From Paenibacillus lutrae (GTDB lineage: Bacteria > Bacillota > Bacilli > Paenibacillales > NBRC-103111), in the NCBI RefSeq assembly GCF_009757775.1, contig NZ_RHLK01000005.1, positions 969 to 64,968 on the forward strand: a stretch of DNA of 64,000 nucleotides. Direction: 5' to 3'. The position numbers and the translations under genes are program-made. A model generated the notes under the pieces. The model made no database searches, was not told the origin of the DNA, and saw only the letters and a list, made by a program, of their open reading frames with translations. Position 1 is the first letter of the stretch. Each line of letters opens with the position of its first letter. Below, piece by piece: positions 9,288 through 17,011 of the stretch.

Positions 9288-10427
9288 TTAATGTATGTCT
9301 ATCCACAGCAGGCAGATGTCGTCAGCGTGGCTGCTTTGTGTATCTTCGTTCAGCACACCGTTCACGACAGCATTCAGGCCTTTATCCCCATTCGCTCTAA
9401 CTTCTTCTATGAGACTCTCAGGCATGACGGTCGGATCTTCTTCAATCTCTTCCAACAAGCCATCCGTATATAAGAGAATACGGGTGCTGTCCTGATAGGT
9501 CAGACGGCCCGGATTAATATCCATCGTTTCAAAAAAACCGACCGCGCACGTGCCTTGCGTTAACGGGACCGCTTCGCCGTTCTTTTCCATTAAAAATCCT
9601 GGCGGGTGACCTGCATTAACATAATCAATGGTCTTGTTCTTCGTGTCGATTAATAGATAGATGGCTGTAAAATAATAATTCAAATGATTCTGATCGTTAT
9701 GCAGCCGGTTCATGTACCGGTTCAGCTCGGCAATGACAAGCTCTGGCGTCGCATACTTGGTAATGGTATCCCGGAGTACAGAAGAAATGAACATACAGAC
9801 AAGGGATGAGGAGATTCCATGTCCCATAATATCAAGCAGCATAACACCGTACCGGTCTTCGTCAATTGAATACCAGTTGTAAAGGTCACCCGCCAATTCA
9901 TAAGAAGGGTTGTAATAGGCTTCAATCTTGATTTTATCTGTGACGACAGGGAGGCTTAACACACTGCTCTGCACGTTTTTAGCAAGCTGCAGTTCAGAGC
10001 GGATGCGGTTGTCATTCTCTCTGTGCCAGTCTTTCTCATATTTAAGCCTGAGTGCGGACTTGATTCTGGCAACCAGTTCAATTTTGTTAATCGGCTTAGT
10101 CACATAATCAATAGCCCCGGCTTCGAGCGCCTCAGCAAGTTTAATGGAGTCTCCCATCGCTGTAATGATAATTATAGGAATGTCTTTCAGTTCCTCAATC
10201 AGCTGCAGCTTCCGGCAAGCTTCGATTCCATCAATTTCGGGCATCATCAAATCCATCAGAATCAGATCGATCTGCAAATCAGACGTGCTGGGATTCTCGA
10301 TACAAAGCATATCAAACAGTTCCATTGCAGAAGAAGCGCGGTGCATATCGGAGTAGCCCGCGCTTTTCAATATTTTCTCGATCACAATAAGATTGACCGG
10401 ATTATCATCAACAATCATGATGCTCAT
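9288..10427 (-). CDS. Response regulator with PP2C (RsbU/SpoIIE-type) phosphatase
   Basis: 379 residues. An N-terminal receiver domain (about 1-120) has acidic pair D7/D8, phosphoacceptor D59 (LILMDLMMPEIDG) and the K of YVTKP. A short helical linker with SELQLAKNVQSSVL is typical of RsbU-type proteins. The PP2C domain follows (about 165-379) with metal-site motifs AGDLYNWY, LLDIMGHGISSSL, LLYTDGLLE and HADDICLLW. Such proteins dephosphorylate anti-sigma antagonist proteins when their receiver is phosphorylated. No STAS-domain antagonist or RsbW-type kinase is in this window, so the substrate lies elsewhere. It is the first gene of the cluster and is transcribed away from the stress gene at 10770. 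Confidence 0.92.
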   Translation of the reverse strand: MSIMIVDDNPVNLIVIEKILKSAGYSDMHRASSAMELFDMLCIENPSTSDLQIDLILMDLMMPEIDGIEACRKLQLIEELKDIPIIIITAMGDSIKLAEALEAGAIDYVTKPINKIELVARIKSALRLKYEKDWHRENDNRIRSELQLAKNVQSSVLSLPVVTDKIKIEAYYNPSYELAGDLYNWYSIDEDRYGVMLLDIMGHGISSSLVCMFISSVLRDTITKYATPELVIAELNRYMNRLHNDQNHLNYYFTAIYLLIDTKNKTIDYVNAGHPPGFLMEKNGEAVPLTQGTCAVGFFETMDINPGRLTYQDSTRILLYTDGLLEEIEEDPTVMPESLIEEVRANGDKGLNAVVNGVLNEDTQSSHADDICLLWIDIH

Positions 10428-10769
10428 CAGTGAATTCTTCTCCTTTTATGTGGAATGATTAGGCGCGTATCGGGTACCGTATATTCCTACTTAGGGAGCA
10501 TTTACTTAATAGAAATTGGGGTAAGTCTATCGAATACCTACCTATTATATAAAATATCCTCAAGTAAAGTAACCCTCAAAACTTAACTTTGAATCAGGTA
10601 AGTTTTGATAATTCACAAATCTTTTAATTTGTCAATTGTTTTGTTTCAGGTATGGGGTGCCAGGTTAATAATAGTCATGCCAGACAGCAAGACATACTGA
10701 AACACAAGCAATTGGCCGCACCTTAACCACTTACTACAGCGGCTGATTCCAATAAGGAGGAGAAACATA
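10428..10769. other. Divergent control region
   Basis: A 342-base gap between the phosphatase gene (minus) and the stress protein gene (plus). It is AT-rich. It contains a perfect inverted repeat of 10-bp arms, TCAAAACTTA (10576-10585) and TAAGTTTTGA (10599-10608), with a 13-base spacer and no T tract, which suggests an operator. No clear sigma-B type promoter is seen. A 14-base element at 10656-10669 (GGTGCCAGGTTAAT) recurs with one mismatch at 56678-56691. Confidence 0.5.
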
Positions 10770-11207
10770 ATGGAAACCAAAGTGAGATTAGCAAGTAACG
10801 AAGAACAAGCTCTGCGGGAAGTGAAGAACTTACAGGCAGAAGGATATAATCTGGACGAAATTTATGTACTGACACACGATACGGATCGTACCGAAGGTGT
10901 GGCAGAAATGACCAACACCAATGAGATCGGTGTGGCTGAGGAAGGTTTCATGAATGCCGTAGCCAATCTCTTCCGTTCTAAAGGGGACGAACTGCGTGCC
11001 AAAATCGAATCTCTCGGACTTAGCGAATCCGAAGCCAACACCTATGAAAAAGAGCTCGACAAAGGAAAGATCCTCGTAATTGCTTATACGGATCGTGACG
11101 GCGATAACTATAATCATAGTAAAGGACCCCTGGATGAAGAAACGACTCTTCCCCCAACGGGCATTTACATGAGCGGCCGTGATAATCAGAACAGTAACCT
11201 GTTCTAA
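10770..11207 (+). CDS. General stress protein 17M-like
   Basis: 145 residues, a single GS17M domain: N-terminal strand and helix (METKVRLASNEEQALREVKNLQAEGY), ending with the strand KILVIAYTD, then a polar, probably disordered tail. AAGGAGGAG precedes the ATG. Same family as the protein at 1320-1712 but divergent from it. No partner gene in an obvious operon; the small DUF1328 gene follows 180 bases later. Relatives in bacilli are induced by general stress; the molecular function is not known. Confidence 0.85.
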   Translation: METKVRLASNEEQALREVKNLQAEGYNLDEIYVLTHDTDRTEGVAEMTNTNEIGVAEEGFMNAVANLFRSKGDELRAKIESLGLSESEANTYEKELDKGKILVIAYTDRDGDNYNHSKGPLDEETTLPPTGIYMSGRDNQNSNLF

Positions 11208-11388
11208 GTCTATCACATTTTCTTGCCTTATTTAAACATCGACATTCTATTGCCATAACTTATGCTTTCTAAGTAATTACTAAGCTTCTCTAACACGATA
11301 ACGAGAACACTTTCATAGCGGTTGAGCATGAAAGACTCGATAATGGATAGAACTTGAATACATTTTATAAACGCAGGGAGGGATACTT

Positions 11389-11553
11389 ATGTTAAAGTGG
11401 GCTATGATATTTCTGCTTATTGCCATCGTTGCCGGAATCTTCGGTTTCTTCGGAATTGTGAGTGCAGCTGCGGGAATTGCGAAAGTACTCTTCTTCCTAT
11501 TCCTGATCCTGTTCGTCATTACTCTGTTTACAGGACGCAGGTCGTCCGTTTAA
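11389..11553 (+). CDS. Small DUF1328 (YtjA-type) membrane protein
   Basis: 54 residues, below many gene-finder cutoffs. It begins [16 protein letters not shown], has a [14 protein letters not shown] turn and a second hydrophobic segment, and ends with TGRRSSV. Two predicted membrane helices and this Gly/Ala-rich hairpin match the DUF1328 family of tiny inner-membrane proteins. A clear GGGAGGG lies 7 bases before the ATG. A strong terminator follows at 11594-11652. Function in the family is unknown. Confidence 0.85.
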   Translation: MLKWAMIFLLIAIVAGIFGFFGIVSAAAGIAKVLFFLFLILFVITLFTGRRSSV

Positions 11554-11593
11554 CAAGTCATGGCCTCATAAATAGATCGTTAGCTTAGAAAAG

Positions 11594-11652
11594 ACTCAAA
11601 AGCCACAGTCCTTCTTCAAGAAAAGAAGAGCTGTGGCTTTTGAGTTATTTTT
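11594..11652 (+). terminator. Terminator between convergent genes
   Basis: A perfect 15-bp stem (11594-11608 with 11631-11645) followed by TATTTTT on the plus strand. It terminates the DUF1328 transcript and probably also works for mtnU, which converges on it. Confidence 0.85.
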
Positions 11653-11666
11653 GATATTAAAGTTTA

Positions 11667-12482
11667 TTAGTCATATAATCCTGGCCTACGGTCTTCAAAA
11701 ACTGGAATCGTACGCCGTACCTGCGCTACTTCTCCCAGATCGACTTCCGCATAGACAATTTCTTCCTCTTCCCCGCCTTCGGCAAGTACATTCCCCCAAG
11801 GATCAATTACCATGGAATGACCAAAGAATGAGGTGCCTTTACTTTCTCCGACACGATTGCAGGCAACCACAATCATCTGATTCTCAATGGCACGCGCCAT
11901 GAGCAGAGTGCGCCAGTGATGTAAGCGGGGATGCGGCCATTCCGCCGGTACGAAGAGCATTTGCGCCCCTTCCAAGGCAAGACGGCGTGTCAATTCCGGG
12001 AACCGTATATCATAACAAATGATGGCGCCTGCCGGAATACCGTCGATATCGAACATTCCCCTGCTTTCTCCCGGCGTTAAAGCCAAATGCTCGTCCATTA
12101 AGCGAAACAGATGAATTTTTGAATAGGACAAGTGATTCACGCCGTTCCGGTCAAAACCGTAAATGGTGTTTTTAACCTTATCGCCGATTCTTTCCGCAAT
12201 CGATCCGCCGACAATCTGCACCCCATGTTTGCGGGCAAACTCACTTAATAACTCCGCCGTCTGCTTTCCGTCCGGATCAGCAAGTTCATGAATACGATCA
12301 AGCGCATACCCGGTGTTCCACATTTCCGGCAGAACGATAATGTCCGGTTTCTTCTCCGCTTGGATAGCTCGACTCAGCATCTCCTCTACTTTTCTTGCAT
12401 TTGTCGCCGGTTCTCCAATAGCTATATCCATCTGCAGCAATGCCAGTCTAATCTTCTGTTCATTCGTATGTATGGTTTCCAC
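11667..12482 (-). CDS. mtnU: Nitrilase-family amidase (MtnU-like)
   Basis: A carbon-nitrogen hydrolase of about 271 residues. The catalytic triad is visible: Glu in VLPEMWNTGY, Lys in YSKIHLF and Cys in ICYDIRFPEL. Overall it resembles YkrU/MtnU, thought to remove the alpha-keto acid amide formed when MtnE uses glutamine, that is an omega-amidase role in methionine salvage. The start is taken as GTG at 12482, preceded by AAAGGGTGA; an ATG-started frame reaching 12587 has no good site. mtnE lies about 1.6 kb away in the opposite direction, separated by the beta-helix gene, and other mtn genes follow, which supports the assignment. Confidence 0.85.
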   Translation of the reverse strand: METIHTNEQKIRLALLQMDIAIGEPATNARKVEEMLSRAIQAEKKPDIIVLPEMWNTGYALDRIHELADPDGKQTAELLSEFARKHGVQIVGGSIAERIGDKVKNTIYGFDRNGVNHLSYSKIHLFRLMDEHLALTPGESRGMFDIDGIPAGAIICYDIRFPELTRRLALEGAQMLFVPAEWPHPRLHHWRTLLMARAIENQMIVVACNRVGESKGTSFFGHSMVIDPWGNVLAEGGEEEEIVYAEVDLGEVAQVRRTIPVFEDRRPGLYD

Positions 12483-12647
12483 TAAGCTCACCCTTTCCGG
12501 TTCCGGTGATAGTTTGCCTTTATGATAGAGCAACATCCTCTTAAGATCAATGATTAGTTTACAATCGCCGCCCGGGAGGAAAAACATGGAATAAGGCGAA
12601 TTAAGTTACCTATTCTAACGATTTATATACAGAGAGGAGCGTACAAA

Positions 12648-13940
12648 ATGACTTCCAATTCTCAACCACCCCCTACCTGGAGCCGCAGAAAACTGCTTGC
12701 TTCATTAGGTGCAGCCGGCGCGGTTCTGGCAGCGAGTTCACTTCCGGCAGTCGTTAAGGCACGCGGAGCAGATACCCTTATTCACGATGTAAAAGAGTAT
12801 GGCGCACTCGGGCAGGGCGGCTACGGGGATCAAGACTGGACAGGCATCCAGCAGGCCGTCACCGCTGCCGCCAGAACGGGCGGCTTTGTTTACATTCCGG
12901 CCGGGACCTATTTGCTGACCAAACCCGTCCAACTCCAAAGCGGCGTACATTTGATCGGTGCCGGGGCCGCACTCACGCATTTAATCGGAGCCACGGGCTG
13001 CGTATTTACCGCTCTGCCTCCCGCCGGCAGCATTGAAATCGGCCATCTTTCGATCCAGGGCGGCTCTGCCGGGTCCAAAGCTTTCAATGAAGACAGCGCA
13101 GTTTCGCTACTGCAGGCGAGCAGTGTCCGCATCTATAACTGCCGGTTTCATACCGTTTACAGTCCGATTCTATTGCGGTCCTGTACTCGCTGTATTATTG
13201 AAAATAACGAATTCGATATTATTCTGGGCAATATGCCCGGTAAACCTCACTACGGCACAGCCGTCTTTTGTGCAGGAGGCGAAGGACATCTCATCCGCTA
13301 CAATACATTCCGCAGCGTATCTACAGCCGCGGCTTGGTTGGGAGATGGCTGCTCGGCGTCTACGATAGAGGGAAACCGTGTCTCGTTCTTTGACAGCAGC
13401 GCTTTCGTCATCCAATCAGATGATGCCAAGAAACCGGTCTCGCACAATCGCATTACAGCCAACCACATTACAAATGAGAATGCTTCCAAGACTGGCTGCA
13501 CAGCTATCAGATTAACCCGCAATGTTCTTCTTAACCACCTTGCACAGAACAGTATGGAGCATATGGATGGAATCGGAATCGTGCTTGAGGGAGATCAAGA
13601 AAACGGCAAGCTCTTCCCGGCTGACAATACAATCACCGGAAATGATTTGCGGCATTTAACAGGCAGCGCAGTCGTACTGCAGAATGCTCTACGCACCATT
13701 TCTTCAGGCAATTCTGTTCGAAACTGCACGCTTGACGGGATTTGCATCGAATCAAGAGGTGAAGCAAACTCACGCGACAGCGTCCTCTCCGGTAATATTC
13801 TAGTGGGTTGTAAAGAAACGGCCATCCGTATCAAAGGAGCTAAAAGCTCCGGTACGTTATTGGCAGGCAACTCAGGCAGTGGCAACGGAAAGAACTTATT
13901 GGATGAGGGCACACATACACAGACGGCAGCGACCTTCTAA
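12648..13940 (+). CDS. Tat-exported right-handed beta-helix protein
   Basis: 430 residues. The N-terminus carries a twin-arginine signal (SRRKLLASLGAAGAVLAASS) with cleavage likely near residue 38 (VKARG). The mature protein starts with a pectate-lyase-3-like segment (VKEYGALGQGGYGDQDWTGIQQAV, given here only as landmarks VKEYGA and DWTGIQ) and continues with repeated short beta-strand rungs containing N-x-I and N-x-F motifs, typical of a right-handed parallel beta-helix. Such folds are found in polysaccharide lyases and epimerases; which glycan it acts on cannot be told. AGAGAGGAG precedes the ATG. It stands alone between mtnU and mtnE. Confidence 0.8.
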   Translation: MTSNSQPPPTWSRRKLLASLGAAGAVLAASSLPAVVKARGADTLIHDVKEYGALGQGGYGDQDWTGIQQAVTAAARTGGFVYIPAGTYLLTKPVQLQSGVHLIGAGAALTHLIGATGCVFTALPPAGSIEIGHLSIQGGSAGSKAFNEDSAVSLLQASSVRIYNCRFHTVYSPILLRSCTRCIIENNEFDIILGNMPGKPHYGTAVFCAGGEGHLIRYNTFRSVSTAAAWLGDGCSASTIEGNRVSFFDSSAFVIQSDDAKKPVSHNRITANHITNENASKTGCTAIRLTRNVLLNHLAQNSMEHMDGIGIVLEGDQENGKLFPADNTITGNDLRHLTGSAVVLQNALRTISSGNSVRNCTLDGICIESRGEANSRDSVLSGNILVGCKETAIRIKGAKSSGTLLAGNSGSGNGKNLLDEGTHTQTAATF

Positions 13941-14088
13941 ATACGCGCTTTCGTCAGAACCTGCCCCAACCACTTTACGGCTCTCATATCTGTCAATTCC
14001 GAGTGGTATACAACCTATTGGAATCATGATAAAGTAGGGATATTCTTGGGAAACCCTTACGGATACAGCATGATGGAGGCTATGGAAC

Positions 14089-15336
14089 ATGAACCACAAT
14101 AACCAATCTGCAGGCGAGGCTGCGAGCAGCCCCATCGCACATGCCGGACGCACAAACACCGGCTTTCAAATCCAACCGGCGGAGCGGATGTCCGGCCTGC
14201 CTGCACAATTTTTTGCGGGCCTGGTACGTAAAGCGAATGAACAAATATCGCTCGGCTATGATGTGATTAATCTCGGTCAAGGCAATCCTGATCGCCCCAC
14301 ACCGCCACATATCGTAAAATCACTTCAGGAATCGGCGGAGAATCCTTTGTATCACAAATACCCGCCCTTCAGCGGCTATTCTTTCCTCAAGGAAGCCATC
14401 GCCGCCCGTTACCGGGAAGATTACGGCGTCCATCTCGATCCGGAGACGGAAGTCGCCATTCTCTTCGGCGGTAAAACCGGCCTTGTCGAAATCAGCCAGT
14501 GCTTACTGAATCCAGGCGATGTCTGCCTCGTGCCGGATCCTGGCTACCCCGACTACTGGTCTGGAGTAGCGCTCGCGGGCGCAGAGATGGCCTTCATGCC
14601 GCTGCGTGAAGACCATGCCTTCCTCCCGGACTACGGCTCCCTGTCAGAGGAAGACGTCCGGCGGGCCAAGCTCATGTTCATCAACTACCCGAACAATCCT
14701 ACGGCTGCGGCAGCACCTGCCTCTTTCTATGACGATACAATCGAATTCGCCGCTAAGAACGGCATCGTCGTAGCAAGCGACTTCGCTTACGGAGCCATCG
14801 GTTTTGACGGCAAAAGACCCGTCAGCTTTCTTCAGCGGCCCGGAGCCAAAGAAGTCGGCGTAGAATTCTATACGCTCTCCAAGACCTATAATATGGCAGG
14901 ATGGCGCGTGGGTTTTGCCCTCGGCAACCCCGAAGTGATCCGCATCATCAATCTTATGCAGGATCACATGTATGTCTCCCTGTTCGGAGGGATCCAAGCC
15001 GCTGCCGCTGCTGCGCTTACCGGTCCTCAGGACTGCGTACATGAGCTCTGCTCGATGTATGAGAGCCGCCGCAATGCCCTGTTCGGGGCGCTGGATCAAA
15101 TCGGCTGGGAAGCCGCTCCCTCCCAAGCCTCTTTCTTCGCTTGGCTGCCGGTGCCCAAGAAATACAGCTCCGCCGAATTCTCCGATCTTCTGCTGCGGGA
15201 AGCCAAAGTCGTCGTAGCGCCGGGCATCGGTTTCGGTAAACACGGAGAAGGCTATGTCAGGCTCGGACTCCTCACCCCTGAAGATCGCCTGGTGGAGGCT
15301 GTTCAGCGGATCGGAGCCTTGCATTTATTCGAATAA
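14089..15336 (+). CDS. mtnE: MtnE-like PLP aminotransferase of methionine salvage
   Basis: 415 residues, class I/II aminotransferase. MtnE transaminates 2-keto-4-methylthiobutyrate to methionine, the last step of methylthioadenosine recycling. Features: INLGQGNPDRPTPPHIV near the N-terminus, LFGGKTGLVE, DPGYPDY, NYPNNPT, and the PLP lysine in YTLSKTYNMAGWRVGF; the C-terminus has SFFAWLPVPK and GEGYVRLGLL. These match B. subtilis YkrV/MtnE closely as remembered. The first about 25 residues are extra and polar. GGAGG lies 9 bases before the start. Neighbours mtnU and mtnWXB support the role. No S-box riboswitch is seen in the 148 bases upstream. Confidence 0.88.
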   Translation: MNHNNQSAGEAASSPIAHAGRTNTGFQIQPAERMSGLPAQFFAGLVRKANEQISLGYDVINLGQGNPDRPTPPHIVKSLQESAENPLYHKYPPFSGYSFLKEAIAARYREDYGVHLDPETEVAILFGGKTGLVEISQCLLNPGDVCLVPDPGYPDYWSGVALAGAEMAFMPLREDHAFLPDYGSLSEEDVRRAKLMFINYPNNPTAAAAPASFYDDTIEFAAKNGIVVASDFAYGAIGFDGKRPVSFLQRPGAKEVGVEFYTLSKTYNMAGWRVGFALGNPEVIRIINLMQDHMYVSLFGGIQAAAAAALTGPQDCVHELCSMYESRRNALFGALDQIGWEAAPSQASFFAWLPVPKKYSSAEFSDLLLREAKVVVAPGIGFGKHGEGYVRLGLLTPEDRLVEAVQRIGALHLFE

Positions 15337-15376
15337 TGAGAGATTTCTGAGGCTCCTTGTCAGGGGGCCTCTGCGC

Positions 15377-15406
15377 TTTACAAAACTAAAGCCAGCATGC
15401 TATTCT
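15377..15406 (+). promoter_or_regulatory. Promoter of the pro operon
   Basis: TTTACA (15377-15382) and TATTCT (15401-15406) are separated by 18 bases and lie just upstream of the T-box leader. Confidence 0.5.
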
Positions 15407-15412
15407 AATAAG

Positions 15413-15765
15413 ACATATTGAACGTAATGATGGGAACAGTAAGGAATGCCCGCTATGCCCCAGAGAAAAGCTCCCCGGCTGAAAGAGCTTTTGCAGCAGC
15501 TTTCCCGAACCCGCCCCGGAACGGTCAGCGATGAGCTGAACAGCCCCCTTCTGTTATCAAGGGAACGAGATGGATGTGCATCCGCCAGCGGCCTGCCTGT
15601 CAATTCTTCTTCTATGACGGCCCAGCCCATATACCGGCTGATGCTGCAAAGAGAGAATTCAAGGATCTGACGCCTGCCCGGGTGGGATTATTTCCTATGC
15701 ACATCAATTAAGGTGGTACCGCGGAAGCCCAGGCTTTCGTCCTTACGAGGACGGAGGCCTTTTTT
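15413..15765 (+). promoter_or_regulatory. T-box leader, probably proline-tRNA responsive
   Basis: The T-box sequence AAGGTGGTACCGCGG is exact at 15710-15724. It is followed by a terminator stem, AGGC...CGTCCT with AGGACG...GCCT (15731-15743 and 15748-15760), and a T run to 15765. Upstream the leader has the GGGAACAGTA element and a distal stem-loop (AAAGCTC/GAGCTTT) expected of T-box stem I. The downstream genes make proline, so the specifier should be a proline codon. A CCC/CCT-containing stretch follows GAGCTGAAC near 15536-15552, but I cannot fix the specifier by eye. T-boxes control proBA and proI in B. subtilis. Confidence 0.9.
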
Positions 15766-15838
15766 GCATACTTCCCTCCTTACTAATTTCATTCAATCTC
15801 CCCTGTAAGGGGCACTGTTTCTTAAGGAAGTGACATTC

Positions 15839-16960
15839 ATGCAGCGCATTGTTGTAAAAATAGGCAGCAGCTCCCTCACCTCGGAAGCCGGCGGCTTGAA
15901 CAAGGAGAAGATCGCTTACTTCGCCGCCGAATTATCCGCTCTGCAGCAGCAAGGATACGAGGTAGTGCTCGTAACCTCCGGTGCCGTTGCGGCCGGCTTC
16001 TCTTCCCTGGGCTACAAAACACGCCCCAAGCTGCTTCACGAGAAGCAGGCCGCCGCTTCGGTCGGGCAGGCTCTGCTCATGCAAGCCTATCAGGAAGCTC
16101 TCAGCACCCATGGAATCGGAGCGGCTCAGATTCTTCTGACGCGTTATGATTTTACGAGCCGCAGACGCGTAGGCAACGCTACCGCAACGATGGAGGAGTT
16201 ACTCCGGCGTAAAGTTATCCCCATCATCAATGAAAATGACACCGTGTCGGTCGATGAATTAAAATTCGGCGACAACGATACGCTTTCAGCGCTTGTGGCT
16301 AATCTTCTGAAGGCCGGCCAGCTCATCATCATTACCGATATGGATGGGCTTTACACGGACGATCCGCGCAAGAACAAGGATGCAAGACGCATCGACCGGG
16401 TCGATGAGATCAGCGACGAGCTGTACCGCATCGCCGGTGGGGCCGGGAGTTCGGTCGGCACCGGAGGGATGCGCTCCAAAATCGAAGCAGCCCGCATTGC
16501 CATGCGGGGCGGCATCCCCGTCTTCGTAGGCCGGGCCACGGAGGCCGGAGATATCCGCCTGGCAGCTTCGGAGAGCGGGAGAGGCACCTATTTCGCCGCT
16601 TCTATGCATACCCTGTCTATCAAGAAACAGTGGGTCGGATTCCACTCCGTCCCCCAGGGAAAGGTAACCGTGGACCCAGGAGCCCGGTCGGCACTTCTCG
16701 AGGGCGGCAAAAGCCTGCTGCCGGCAGGTGTAACTGCTGTGGAGGGAGACTTTCATCCAGGTGATGTAATCGAAGTTTATTGCGCGCAAGGCACCGGCAT
16801 CGGCCGCGGCATTGTCAACTATGCCGCCTGGCAGCTGCAGGCGGTCATGGGACTGAGCACAGAGGAAGTCCAGCGCCGCGTGGAAGTTGCCCGCATTGAG
16901 GTGATCCACCGGGACGAGTGGATCACTCTCCAGAGCTATCCGGCTTCCGGCGCGCTTTAG
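15839..16960 (+). CDS. proB: Glutamate 5-kinase
   Basis: Phosphorylates glutamate to gamma-glutamyl phosphate, first step of proline synthesis. 373 residues. The amino acid kinase domain starts QRIVVKIGSSSLT and includes VTSGAVAAGF, INENDTVS, FGDNDTLSALVA, ITDMDGLYTDDP and GTGGMRSKIEAA. A C-terminal PUA domain (about 275-360) has GKVTVDPGA. The ATG at 15839 is 8 bases after AAGGAAG and is preferred over an in-frame GTG at 15830 that overlaps that site. It is the first gene after the T-box and lies 51 bases before proA. Confidence 0.95.
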   Translation: MQRIVVKIGSSSLTSEAGGLNKEKIAYFAAELSALQQQGYEVVLVTSGAVAAGFSSLGYKTRPKLLHEKQAAASVGQALLMQAYQEALSTHGIGAAQILLTRYDFTSRRRVGNATATMEELLRRKVIPIINENDTVSVDELKFGDNDTLSALVANLLKAGQLIIITDMDGLYTDDPRKNKDARRIDRVDEISDELYRIAGGAGSSVGTGGMRSKIEAARIAMRGGIPVFVGRATEAGDIRLAASESGRGTYFAASMHTLSIKKQWVGFHSVPQGKVTVDPGARSALLEGGKSLLPAGVTAVEGDFHPGDVIEVYCAQGTGIGRGIVNYAAWQLQAVMGLSTEEVQRRVEVARIEVIHRDEWITLQSYPASGAL

Positions 16961-17011
16961 CCGGATCGTCCCTGTATGGCAAGACCAACATTCGATAAGG
17001 AGTGAATATCC

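Noticed and set aside
10640-10665. Sigma-B promoter for the stress gene at 10770
   Set aside because: GTTT and GGGG words are present but the spacing is far too short for a sigma-B promoter.
13941-14088. Possible S-box (SAM riboswitch) before mtnE
   Set aside because: The conserved S-box core sequences and anti-SAM stem are not present in this 148-base gap.
14644-15324. 226-codon minus-strand open frame opposite mtnE
   Set aside because: Shadow of the aminotransferase frame; no family resemblance.
15337-15376. Terminator after mtnE (GAGGC ... GCCTC)
   Set aside because: The stem is short with a bulge and is not followed by a T tract, so it is not listed as a feature.
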